Position numbers and translations under genes: made by a program. Below are positions 1-6,773 of a stretch of DNA of 14,682 nt, piece by piece. The DNA comes from an uncultured Lachnospiraceae bacterium (GTDB lineage Bacteria > Bacillota > Clostridia > Lachnospirales > Lachnospiraceae), in the NCBI GenBank assembly GCA_902489645.1, contig CABUAW010000059.1, positions 1 through 14,682 on the forward strand, given 5' to 3'. Within the stretch, counting starts at the first letter, position 1. Each line of letters begins with the position of its first letter. The notes under the pieces were generated by a model. That model was not told the origin of the DNA. It worked only from the letters and a program-made list of their open reading frames with translations, and did no database searches.

Positions 1-708
1 AAAGGCGCAGATTTTCATATCCTTTCCGGCCGGGGCCAGCGTCTCAAAATGGTCTGAATTCATAAACACGATTTCCTGCGGACCGAGTTCGTATACATTT
101 TCGTACCCGAGCTTTGTATAGGCAAAGGATTCGAAGGAAACACAGTGACCATCTTCATTTTTTCCGATTAATACGGGGAGACGGCCGAGCTTATCTCTGG
201 CTGCAATGATACCGTCCTTTGTCAGAACCAGAATCGTCGCGGAACCGTCGATTAAATCCTGTGCGTGGCGGATACCGGAGACCAGGTCCTCTTTTTGATT
301 AATCAAAGCTGCGGTCAGCTCGGTGCTGTTGACCTTTCCGGAACTCATTGCCATGAACTGATGGCCGTGGTCAGAAAAATATTGTTTGATAAGTTCCTCG
401 GCATTATTGATAATACCGACCATAGTGATGGCATATAATCCCAAATGGGAACGTACTAAAAGGGGCTGGGGGTCGGAATCGCTGATGCAACCGATACCCG
501 AACAGCCGTGAAAGTCATATAAATCTTTTTCAAATTTTGTCCGGAAAGGTGTATTTTCAATGTTATGAATCTGGCGCTGAAAGCCCTGCTCTGTATCATA
601 GATAATCATACCGCCTCTGCGGGTTCCCAGATGTGAATGATAGTCAACGCCAAAAAAAACGTCAAGCACACAATCTCTTTTTGAAGTGACGCCAAAAAAA
701 CCGCCCAT
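1..708 (-). CDS. PurF-like (class II amidotransferase fold) protein, 3' part outside window
   Basis: The start codon is the ATG at 708 (minus strand), preceded by AAAGGAGG (717-724 on the plus strand) with 8 nt spacing. The frame stays open for 236 residues to the window edge. The fold resembles the N-terminal amidotransferase half of amidophosphoribosyltransferase: a repeated Gly-rich start (MGGFFG), then YHSHLGTRRGG (res 23-33), GIGC (71-74), QPLLV (81-85), an AARDKLGRLPVLIG stretch (169-182) matching the PurF/GlmS A-x-RD-x-x-G-x-RPL signature, SFESFA and ELGPQEIV. Family PurF enzymes move ammonia from glutamine to PRPP in purine synthesis, using Cys as residue 2. Here residue 2 is Gly, and the positions of the RYST and HNGNL motifs read CISD and VGIIN, so glutaminase activity is not expected. 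The phosphoribosyltransferase half, if present, lies outside. It is probably a PurF paralogue rather than the housekeeping enzyme. Confidence 0.78.
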   Translation of the reverse strand, partial: MGGFFGVTSKRDCVLDVFFGVDYHSHLGTRRGGMIIYDTEQGFQRQIHNIENTPFRTKFEKDLYDFHGCSGIGCISDSDPQPLLVRSHLGLYAITMVGIINNAEELIKQYFSDHGHQFMAMSSGKVNSTELTAALINQKEDLVSGIRHAQDLIDGSATILVLTKDGIIAARDKLGRLPVLIGKNEDGHCVSFESFAYTKLGYENVYELGPQEIVFMNSDHFETLAPAGKDMKICAF

Positions 709-716
709 GGGTTGTT

Positions 717-724
717 CCTCCTTT
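717..724 (-). promoter_or_regulatory. Ribosome binding site of the PurF-like gene
   Basis: On the minus strand this reads AAAGGAGG, 8 nt before the ATG at 708. It matters because it fixes the N-terminus as Met-Gly-Gly and so rules out a catalytic Cys at position 2 through a different start. Confidence 0.8.
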
Positions 725-743
725 ATAATTCATGTCGTATTTA

Positions 744-772
744 ATTGTATATGAAAATCACATTTTGTACAA
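744..772 (-). promoter_or_regulatory. Possible promoter of the PurF-like gene
   Basis: On the minus strand TACAAT (plus 744-749) is a good -10, with TTGTAC (plus 767-772) as a weak -35 at 17 bp spacing. It lies about 35 nt upstream of the start codon. The -35 matches TTGACA at only three positions, so this call is tentative. Confidence 0.4.
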
Positions 773-862
773 TTATGAAAGATGGAAAATCTTCGCATTG
801 TTTGATGTAAAATTTTGGTTAAAAATACAGATGACGCTCCGGAATACCCGCAGGATATGGGG

Positions 863-891
863 GTGACTTTTATTTTCTTTTGTGCTATAAT
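863..891 (+). promoter_or_regulatory. Promoter of the membrane protein-cdaA-cdaR operon
   Basis: GTGACT (863-868), a 17-bp spacer and a perfect TATAAT (886-891). The -10 is extended by TG one base upstream (TGC-TATAAT). It sits about 50 nt before the first start codon at 943, and no comparable promoter was noticed before cdaA. The sequence match is strong; use in vivo is inferred. Confidence 0.75.
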
Positions 892-942
892 ATTTCAATA
901 ATGCCGTTTTATGCTTATAGACGATAGATGTGAGGTGCTTAT

Positions 943-1362
943 ATGCTTGATAGAGATAAAATTAAAATTATGAGCCGCTGTGCCATGTATGAAAAGGGAC
1001 AAGGGAAAGAAGACCTGCGGATTAACCGGTATTATCAGGGGGATTATGTCCGGCTGAATACATTAAAAACGTTAATCGGGGTGACCATTGGTTTTGTTTT
1101 GTGTTTTGGACTTTATCTTGTACTTCGGGCCGAATATTACATGGAAAATATTGTCGGAATGGATTTATGGGCCTTTGGAAAAAGCATAGTGAAATATTAT
1201 GTCATTGTATTGATTGTTTTTGCGGTTATCAGTATTTTGTTTTATGGATGGAAATATGCGGACGCTCAAAAAAGAGTGCGTTGGTATTACAAAGATTTGA
1301 AGAGCCTGGATGAGATAAATGGCGAACAGGATTCAAAGAGTGCGATGGAGGGCAGGAAGTAA
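943..1362 (+). CDS. Uncharacterised two-helix membrane protein, first gene of the cdaA operon
   Basis: 139 residues with no domain I recognise. A charged N-terminal segment of about 40 residues precedes two hydrophobic helices (about res 43-61 and 84-102), followed by a charged C-terminal tail rich in Lys, Arg, Glu and Asp. No signal peptidase site is evident, so it is likely an integral membrane protein with both ends in the cytoplasm. A GTGAGG-like ribosome binding site precedes the ATG. The stop codon TAA (1360-1362) overlaps the ATG of the next gene by one base, which suggests translational coupling and joint function with the larger membrane protein downstream. As first gene of a transcript that also carries cdaA and cdaR, a link to c-di-AMP synthesis or envelope stress is possible, but this rests on position only. 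Confidence 0.8.
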   Translation: MLDRDKIKIMSRCAMYEKGQGKEDLRINRYYQGDYVRLNTLKTLIGVTIGFVLCFGLYLVLRAEYYMENIVGMDLWAFGKSIVKYYVIVLIVFAVISILFYGWKYADAQKRVRWYYKDLKSLDEINGEQDSKSAMEGRK

Positions 1363-2489
1363 TGACAGGATTGTTGGTTTTGAAAGAAAAAATAGTAGGA
1401 TTTTATAAAAACTTTGAATATCCGATTTTAATGATTGGAAAGTTCATTCTGGCCATACTGGCCTTTAATTACGTCAATGGAGAGCTTGGCTATTTCGAAG
1501 CGCTGACCGGAATGGTTCCGGTGCTGTTTTTGTCACTTATCTGTGCGATTGTTCCGGTGTCCATATTTGTTTTAATCTTTGCGCTGGTTGTACTGCTGCA
1601 CTTGTTTAAACTGTCGATGGTGCTTGCGGCCGTGGCGCTGGTTGTTTTTTTGCTTTTCTATTTTATTTATTTAAAATTTGCTCCGGACCAGGGGATTCTC
1701 ATTGTCCTTTATCCGGTATTGGCTCAGTTTAATCTTCATTATATGATTCCGTTAGTCGGCGCGATGGCCTTTAATCCATTCGCTGCGATTCCGATTGCCT
1801 TCGGTGTTATTTTCATGAAAATCATCGGCTATCTCCAGGAAGCGGCCAGTCTGGGCGACCCGGGGACGGATGTCCAGGAGATAATGACGAGTTATCAATA
1901 TGTTTTTGATAAACTGTTAGCGGATAAAGAAATGGTTGCATATATTATTGTGTTCACTCTGGTTATCCTGATTGTCTATGGTATTTCCCGTCTGCCGGTG
2001 GATTATTCCTGGTATATTGCCATTGGCGTCGGTACATTGGTGAACGTCATCGGTTTGGCGATGCAGTCCTCCGGTGTGGAAGGAATGAGTGTGGCGATGG
2101 TTGTGATTGGCTCCGTTATCGGAGGTCTTTTGGCGGCGCTTGTTCAATTTATGGGCTGTACGCTGGATTATGCCAGAAAGGAATCGCTGCAGTTTGAGGA
2201 TGATGATTATTATTATTACGTCAAGGCTGTGCCTAAGATTCAGATTACTCAGGCCGAGCGGACGGTGAAAACCTACGGTAAGAAACCGAAGAAAGCCAAA
2301 AAATCCAAAAAAGCTTCAAAGAGCAGAGATGAAGCCGAATTTGAGGCACAGGATTCTCAGGCGGAGGAAGTAAAAGCTTCGGCCTATGAAACACTGGAAA
2401 CGAAAACGGCGTCAAAACAGAGTGAGGTTGATGATTTCGACGAATTGTCTTTTGACGGTTTTGATTTTGATGAACTGGACCAGAAATAA
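1362..2489 (+). CDS. Uncharacterised polytopic membrane protein with charged cytoplasmic tail, upstream of cdaA
   Basis: 375 residues. About eight or nine hydrophobic helices fill residues 22-265, separated by short loops and one hydrophilic loop (about 157-190). The last 110 residues are soluble: an acidic-aromatic patch with four consecutive Tyr (DDYYYYVKAVPK, 281-292), a Lys-rich stretch (307-320), then a strongly acidic Asp/Glu/Phe-rich end. I do not recognise a transporter signature or catalytic motif. The start ATG overlaps the previous stop (TAATG), and cdaA begins 42 bp after its stop. The tail could bind nucleic acid, membrane lipid or a partner protein, and the Tyr cluster could be a phosphorylation target, but neither is shown. 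Function is unknown; the layout suggests a partner of the small membrane protein and perhaps of CdaA. Confidence 0.82.
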   Translation: MTGLLVLKEKIVGFYKNFEYPILMIGKFILAILAFNYVNGELGYFEALTGMVPVLFLSLICAIVPVSIFVLIFALVVLLHLFKLSMVLAAVALVVFLLFYFIYLKFAPDQGILIVLYPVLAQFNLHYMIPLVGAMAFNPFAAIPIAFGVIFMKIIGYLQEAASLGDPGTDVQEIMTSYQYVFDKLLADKEMVAYIIVFTLVILIVYGISRLPVDYSWYIAIGVGTLVNVIGLAMQSSGVEGMSVAMVVIGSVIGGLLAALVQFMGCTLDYARKESLQFEDDDYYYYVKAVPKIQITQAERTVKTYGKKPKKAKKSKKASKSRDEAEFEAQDSQAEEVKASAYETLETKTASKQSEVDDFDELSFDGFDFDELDQK

Positions 2490-2531
2490 TTCATCGTCTG
2501 TCTTATAAAATAATGAAAAAGGAGGTGCGGC

Positions 2532-3413
2532 ATGGGAGCGATAACAAATTGGATTAGTCGTATGGTATCGTTTATACCGGCGATACGCCTGACCAATGTA
2601 CTGGAAATTCTGATTATCAGCGTTTTAATCTATTATATATTAATCTGGATTCGGGATACACGGGCATGGACGTTGCTTAAAGGAATTCTTGTGATTTGTG
2701 CTTTTATGCTGTTCGCCTATGTTTTTCAGATGGATACGATTTTGTGGCTGTTCCAGAATTTAATCAGTGTGGCGATTATTTCCATATTCGTACTGTTTCA
2801 GCCGGAGCTACGAAGAGCGCTGGAGCAGCTCGGACGGAAAAATATATTGTCTTCCTTCCTGAATTTCAGCGGAAATGCTGCGGCTAATGAGCAGGCCGCT
2901 AAGACGATAGAAAAGACAAAATCAGAAATTATCAAAGCCTGTGTTGAAATGTCAAAGGTCCGTACAGGAGCGTTGATTGTCATTGAGCAGGACGTCCAGC
3001 TCAGTGAATATGAACGGACGGGTATTTTTCTGGATTCACTTGTAAGCAGTCAATTGTTGATTAATATATTTGAACATAATACGCCGTTACATGACGGCGC
3101 TGTGTTTGTGCGGAATAATCGCATCGTGGCGGCGACCTGTTATCTGCCTTTGTCGGATAATATGCTTCTCAGCAAGGAGCTGGGAACCCGTCACCGTGCC
3201 GGTGTGGGAATCAGCGAAGTGTCCGACAGTATTACACTGATTGTGTCGGAGGAGACAGGAATGATTTCCATTGCTCATGACGGAATGCTTTTCCGGGGCT
3301 TGAGCCAGGAGGAGCTTCGTGAGCAGCTCAGCACTCTGATGAAGAATCAGGATGCGCCGAAACGCAGCCGATGGAGGAGAATCATCAAAAATGAGAAAAA
3401 AGCTAACGAATAA
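2532..3413 (+). CDS. cdaA: Membrane diadenylate cyclase CdaA (DacA)
   Basis: 293 residues, close to the usual CdaA length. It joins two ATP molecules to make cyclic di-AMP, which controls potassium and osmolyte uptake and cell wall homeostasis. Three hydrophobic helices occupy the N-terminus (about res 22-40, 47-66 and 69-89), followed by a short coiled linker and the DisA_N catalytic domain (about 125-250). The two diagnostic motifs are intact: DGA at 188-190 (in PLHDGAVF) and RHR at 220-222 (in GTRHRAGVG). The ATG follows AAAGGAGGTG by 4 nt after the final G, an excellent ribosome binding site. Its 3' end overlaps cdaR, whose product is the known membrane partner of this cyclase. The identification is secure from motifs and context. 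Confidence 0.96.
   Translation: MGAITNWISRMVSFIPAIRLTNVLEILIISVLIYYILIWIRDTRAWTLLKGILVICAFMLFAYVFQMDTILWLFQNLISVAIISIFVLFQPELRRALEQLGRKNILSSFLNFSGNAAANEQAAKTIEKTKSEIIKACVEMSKVRTGALIVIEQDVQLSEYERTGIFLDSLVSSQLLINIFEHNTPLHDGAVFVRNNRIVAATCYLPLSDNMLLSKELGTRHRAGVGISEVSDSITLIVSEETGMISIAHDGMLFRGLSQEELREQLSTLMKNQDAPKRSRWRRIIKNEKKANE
3373..3380 (+). promoter_or_regulatory. Ribosome binding site deciding the cdaR start
   Basis: GGAGGAGA lies inside the end of cdaA, 10 nt before the ATG at 3391. This supports 3391 over the upstream in-frame ATG at 3352, which has no such site and would add 13 hydrophilic residues in front of the membrane helix. Confidence 0.75.
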
Positions 3414-4620
3414 TCTGGGCATGAAAATTATATCTTTAATGTTGGCGATTGTCTTCTGGCTTGTTGTTGTTACAATGGAGGACCCGGAGCAGACGAAGCC
3501 CCTGGAGCTTCCTGTGACGAAAATCAACGAGGAATTGATTCGGGAAAATGATAAAACATACGAAGTTATTGAGGGCAACACGGTGACGATTACTGTCCGG
3601 GCCCGTCAGTCGATTTTGAAAGATTTGACCGCAAAGGACTTTGAGGCCGTGGCCGATTTTGCAAATTTGTCGTTTACCGGCGCTGTGCCGATTGAGATTA
3701 CCGTACTGCGAAATGCCAATCTGGTGACGATTGAGCGGGGCGCAAATACGATGATGCGGGTCAGCATTGAAGATTTGTCCAGTGTGGATAAGATGGTGGC
3801 GACCAAAGCCGAAGGAACGGTGATTACCGGCAAGGCGTTGGGAAGTATCAGTGTGGAACCGAATATCATCCGTATTGAAGGGGCAAAAACGACGATTGAC
3901 CGGATTTCCAGCGTCTATGCCGTTGTGAATGTTTCCGGAATTTCGGATGATTGTTCATTTGTTGTAGAGCCGGTGCTTTATGATTCCAATGGAAATAAGA
4001 TTGACAGTACGGACATTACTTTCAGTGAGGATAGTCTGAAGGTAAGTGTCTCGCTCCTGGATACGAAGACCGTGCCGGTAAAATGGAATATTGATGTGAG
4101 CCCGGCCGATGGCTATGGTATTGAATCTTCGGATTATTCGCCGTCGGAGGTGGAGATTGCGGGTAGCCAGGAATTTCTGGATTCTGTGGATGCGATTGTT
4201 TTAAATGACTATGTGGCGGAAGGAATTTCTGAAAATCTGGAGGCCGAAGAGGATTTGGAATCTATTGTTAAGGCAATGGGCGGTACGCTTGTCCATACGG
4301 ATACGGATAAAACGGCAAAACTGGCAGTTAAGGTGTCCGAGTACAGCCGTTTGGGGGCAAGCGTCAGCTTTGATTCCGTAGAGTTGGTTGGAAAATCAGA
4401 GGATTATAATTATTCGATAGTTGGAGATTCCTCAATCACGTATACGCTCTATGGCATGGACGCGGACCTGGAGACGATGGACCGTTCAAAGATGAAATTC
4501 AGCCTGGATGTGACCGGGCTGGAACCGGGAACCTATACAATCAACCTTCAGATGACAACGAGCCAGAAGGTTTCACTGGCTTCGGAGGTTCCGATAAAAA
4601 TTAAAATTGATTCCAGGTAA
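3391..4620 (+). CDS. cdaR: CdaR, YbbR-domain regulator of CdaA
   Basis: 409 residues from the chosen start. A short basic N-terminus (MRKKLTNNLGMK) leads into one membrane helix (about res 11-28), and the rest is extracellular. The outer part divides into about four repeats of YbbR type, each roughly 90 residues, recognisable by recurring V-x-V strands and ending phrases such as V-x-V-S (about 33-125, 126-220, 221-320 and 321-409). Known CdaR proteins bind CdaA through the membrane and adjust c-di-AMP output. The gene overlaps cdaA by 23 bp, consistent with coupled translation. In Bacilli the next gene is usually glmM; here it is absent and a new promoter for an HPr-like gene follows. No clear terminator was seen directly after the stop. 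Confidence 0.92.
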   Translation: MRKKLTNNLGMKIISLMLAIVFWLVVVTMEDPEQTKPLELPVTKINEELIRENDKTYEVIEGNTVTITVRARQSILKDLTAKDFEAVADFANLSFTGAVPIEITVLRNANLVTIERGANTMMRVSIEDLSSVDKMVATKAEGTVITGKALGSISVEPNIIRIEGAKTTIDRISSVYAVVNVSGISDDCSFVVEPVLYDSNGNKIDSTDITFSEDSLKVSVSLLDTKTVPVKWNIDVSPADGYGIESSDYSPSEVEIAGSQEFLDSVDAIVLNDYVAEGISENLEAEEDLESIVKAMGGTLVHTDTDKTAKLAVKVSEYSRLGASVSFDSVELVGKSEDYNYSIVGDSSITYTLYGMDADLETMDRSKMKFSLDVTGLEPGTYTINLQMTTSQKVSLASEVPIKIKIDSR

Positions 4621-4627
4621 AAAACAG

Positions 4628-4656
4628 TTGCCATCCTGAATAAAAAGTGGTAACAT
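4628..4656 (+). promoter_or_regulatory. Promoter of the HPr-like gene
   Basis: TTGCCA (4628-4633), a 17-bp spacer and TAACAT (4651-4656), just after the cdaR stop and about 58 nt before the HPr start. The -35 matches at five positions and the -10 at four, so the HPr gene can probably be transcribed apart from the cda operon. Confidence 0.6.
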
Positions 4657-4713
4657 TTTATATGTTCCGATTTTGAACGAAAGACTGGGCAACAAGACGG
4701 GGAGAGATAACAT

Positions 4714-4977
4714 ATGGTAAGCGATAAAATTAAAATCACAAATCCTTCAGGGCTACACCTACGACCAGCCGGAATTTTCTGCAAAGAAGCGATGAGATTT
4801 AAATCACAGATTACATTTGGGGCGAAAGGAAGCACGGCCAATGCGAAGAGCGTATTGAGTGTTCTCGGAGCCTGTGTTAAATGTGGAGATATCATTGAAC
4901 TATGCTGCGACGGCGAGGACGAGGAATTGGCTTTGGAAGCTATGCGAGGAGTCATCGAAACCGGCCTGGGCGAATAG
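4714..4977 (+). CDS. HPr-family phosphocarrier protein, cysteine-rich
   Basis: 87 residues, the usual HPr size. The active-site phrase GLHLRPAG holds His15 (phosphorylated by enzyme I in the PTS) and Arg17. Ser46, the site of HPr kinase/phosphorylase in Firmicutes, is present in AKSVLSV (44-50), so both sugar transport and catabolite-control roles remain possible. The C-terminus ends ETGLGE, like canonical HPr. Unusual are five cysteines: Cys23, Cys54, Cys57, Cys64 and Cys65, including a C-x-x-C and a CC pair, where textbook HPr proteins have few or none. The start has a GGGGAGAG site 7 nt upstream. The gene stands alone between its own promoter and terminator, with no ptsI next to it, so it may be a second HPr rather than the main one. 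Confidence 0.88.
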   Translation: MVSDKIKITNPSGLHLRPAGIFCKEAMRFKSQITFGAKGSTANAKSVLSVLGACVKCGDIIELCCDGEDEELALEAMRGVIETGLGE

Positions 4978-5004
4978 TTTGATTATATATATCTAAGTGC
5001 GTTT

Positions 5005-5038
5005 AAAGAGTATTGCTTCTGCGATACTCTTTTTGTTT
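5005..5038 (+). terminator. Intrinsic terminator after the HPr-like gene
   Basis: A 12-bp stem (5005-5016 with 5021-5032, one T-G wobble) with a TTCT loop is followed by a T-run (TTTTTGTTT). It lies 27 nt after the HPr stop and separates that gene from leuA. Confidence 0.88.
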
Positions 5039-5073
5039 ACAGTGATGGTGTACCCTGTATTTATTAATGATTT

Positions 5074-5080
5074 AGGAGGA
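5074..5080 (+). promoter_or_regulatory. Ribosome binding site deciding the leuA start
   Basis: AGGAGGA lies 6 nt before the ATG at 5087. A longer reading from the GTG at 4997 would translate through the terminator hairpin and add 30 residues not typical of LeuA, so 5087 is preferred. Confidence 0.85.
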
Positions 5081-5086
5081 AGAAAA

Positions 5087-6772
5087 ATGTTAAATTATCA
5101 GAAATATAAACGAGTGCCTGTATTGGATTACAAAGAACGTCAGTGGCCAAATAAAGAAATTCAGAAAGCGCCGATTTGGTGCAGCGTGGATTTGAGGGAT
5201 GGTAACCAGGCATTGATTGAGCCAATGATTGTTGAAGAAAAACTGGAATTTTTTAATCTGCTGGTAAAATTGGGCTTTAAGGAAATTGAAATTGGATTTC
5301 CTTCCGCCTCCCAGTTGGAATACGATTTCCTTCGGACATTGGTTGACCGTAAGATGATTCCGGATGATGTCCGCGTACAGATTTTGTGTCAGTGCCGTCA
5401 GCATTTGATTGATAAATCCTTTGAGGCAATCAAAGGTATCAAAAACGTTGTCTTTCATATTTATAATTCCACATCCACACTCCAGAGAGATGTGGTATTT
5501 CACATGAGTCGGGACGAGATTAAGCAGATTGCCATTGACGGAACGAAGATGGTCAAAGAAGGCGCAAAGAATTTCGATGGAAACCTCTGGCTGGAATATT
5601 CTCCGGAAAGCTTTACAGGAACAGAGATGGATTTTGCTCTGGAAGTGTGTGAAGCCGTCAAAGACGTATGGCAGCCGACGGTTGAACGCCCGATTATCTT
5701 TAATCTTCCGGCCACGGTGGAGATGAATACGCCGAATGTTTACGCCGACCAGATTGAGTGGATGAGTACCCACTTTACAGAGCGTGAAAAAATTATTCTG
5801 AGTATTCATCCGCACAATGACCGGGGCTGTGGTGTTGCGGCGACAGAGCTTGCTTTGCTTGCCGGAGCGGACCGTGTGGAAGGTACATTGTTCGGCAATG
5901 GTGAACGTACAGGCAATGTGGATATTTTAAATGTCGCCTACAATATGTTCTCCCAGGGAATTAATCCGGAGCTGAATATTGAAAATGTAAATGAGATTAT
6001 CGAAGTGACGGAACGCTGTACAAAGATGGGGGTTCCACCGAGACATCCGTATGCTGGCAAACTGGTGTTTACAGCCTTCTCCGGTTCCCATCAGGATGCT
6101 ATCAGCAAAGGTATGCAGGCGCTTCATGAACGGAATTCCACAATATGGGAAGTGCCGTATCTGCCGATTGACCCGTCAGACGTCGGACGTGAATATGAAC
6201 CGTTGGTACGTATTAACAGCCAGTCCGGAAAAGGCGGCGTGGCCTTTGTTCTGGAGCAGTATTATGGCTTCAAACTTCCGAAGGAGATGCATAAAGAACT
6301 GGCGGATAAGATTCAGGCCATGTCTGAAGTTCAGGGTGAAGTATCTCCGGAACAGATTATGGATACCTTCCGCAACATGTATATTAACGCGAAGGAACCG
6401 CTCCATTTCCGCAAAGCGAGAATCGAAGATATCAGCGATAATCAGGGCGAATTTGATACAAAGGTTATTCTTACCTACACCGACCATGGCGAGGAAAAGA
6501 TTATCGAAGGCTATGGCAATGGCCCGATTGATGCCGTGAAGCATGGCCTGTGCCAGCAGTCCGGTTTCCGCACCAAGCTGACGATGTATCATGAACATGC
6601 ATTAACCCTTGGTTCGGATTCGCAGGCGGCCAGCTACATCCAATTGGTAAATTCGGATACGGGAGCTTCAGCCTACGGCGTCGGTATCAGCTCTAATATC
6701 AACCGTTCTTCCTTCCGGGCTATTTTCAGCGCATTGAACCGTTTGTTCTATCAGGGAGAACAGGAAAAATAA
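5087..6772 (+). CDS. leuA: 2-isopropylmalate synthase, long (type 2) form
   Basis: 561 residues. It condenses acetyl-CoA with 2-oxoisovalerate, the first committed step of leucine synthesis, in the cytoplasm. The TIM-barrel domain opens with KAPIWCSVDLRDGNQAL (res 27-43), the metal/substrate signature, and holds the metal-binding HPHND (241-245) and the GNGERTGN phrase (270-277). A linker region (about 370-430) leads to the C-terminal regulatory LeuA dimer domain (about 430-561), whose GASAYGVGIS stretch resembles the leucine-binding fold. The length and the opening VPVLDYKERQWPNKEI-type segment match the type 2 enzymes of actinobacteria and yeast rather than the shorter E. coli/Bacillus type. 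No other leu or ilv gene is adjacent. The 48-base leader after the preceding terminator is too short for a T-box. A GNAT gene follows after one base. Confidence 0.95.
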   Translation: MLNYQKYKRVPVLDYKERQWPNKEIQKAPIWCSVDLRDGNQALIEPMIVEEKLEFFNLLVKLGFKEIEIGFPSASQLEYDFLRTLVDRKMIPDDVRVQILCQCRQHLIDKSFEAIKGIKNVVFHIYNSTSTLQRDVVFHMSRDEIKQIAIDGTKMVKEGAKNFDGNLWLEYSPESFTGTEMDFALEVCEAVKDVWQPTVERPIIFNLPATVEMNTPNVYADQIEWMSTHFTEREKIILSIHPHNDRGCGVAATELALLAGADRVEGTLFGNGERTGNVDILNVAYNMFSQGINPELNIENVNEIIEVTERCTKMGVPPRHPYAGKLVFTAFSGSHQDAISKGMQALHERNSTIWEVPYLPIDPSDVGREYEPLVRINSQSGKGGVAFVLEQYYGFKLPKEMHKELADKIQAMSEVQGEVSPEQIMDTFRNMYINAKEPLHFRKARIEDISDNQGEFDTKVILTYTDHGEEKIIEGYGNGPIDAVKHGLCQQSGFRTKLTMYHEHALTLGSDSQAASYIQLVNSDTGASAYGVGISSNINRSSFRAIFSALNRLFYQGEQEK

Positions 6773-6773
6773 T

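Noticed and set aside
2469..2495. GATGAA/TTCATC inverted repeat around the stop of the polytopic protein gene as a terminator
   Set aside because: Only six base pairs with a long loop and no T-run; it would also cut off cdaA from its only clear promoter.
3352..3390. Earlier in-frame ATG for cdaR
   Set aside because: No ribosome binding site, and it adds hydrophilic residues before a typical MRKK-membrane start that has GGAGGAGA in front.
4997..5038. Leucine attenuator with a short leader peptide ahead of leuA
   Set aside because: The possible peptide holds only scattered Leu codons, no alternative antiterminator pairing was found, and the hairpin is placed correctly as the HPr gene terminator.
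4997..5086. N-terminal extension of LeuA from the GTG at 4997, with a hydrophobic, signal-like stretch
   Set aside because: The segment is encoded by the terminator hairpin itself, has no ribosome binding site, and LeuA is cytoplasmic. AGGAGGA before 5087 gives the natural start.
5090..5815. Long open frame on the minus strand opposite leuA
   Set aside because: It lies fully within a well-conserved leuA frame and has no recognisable features.
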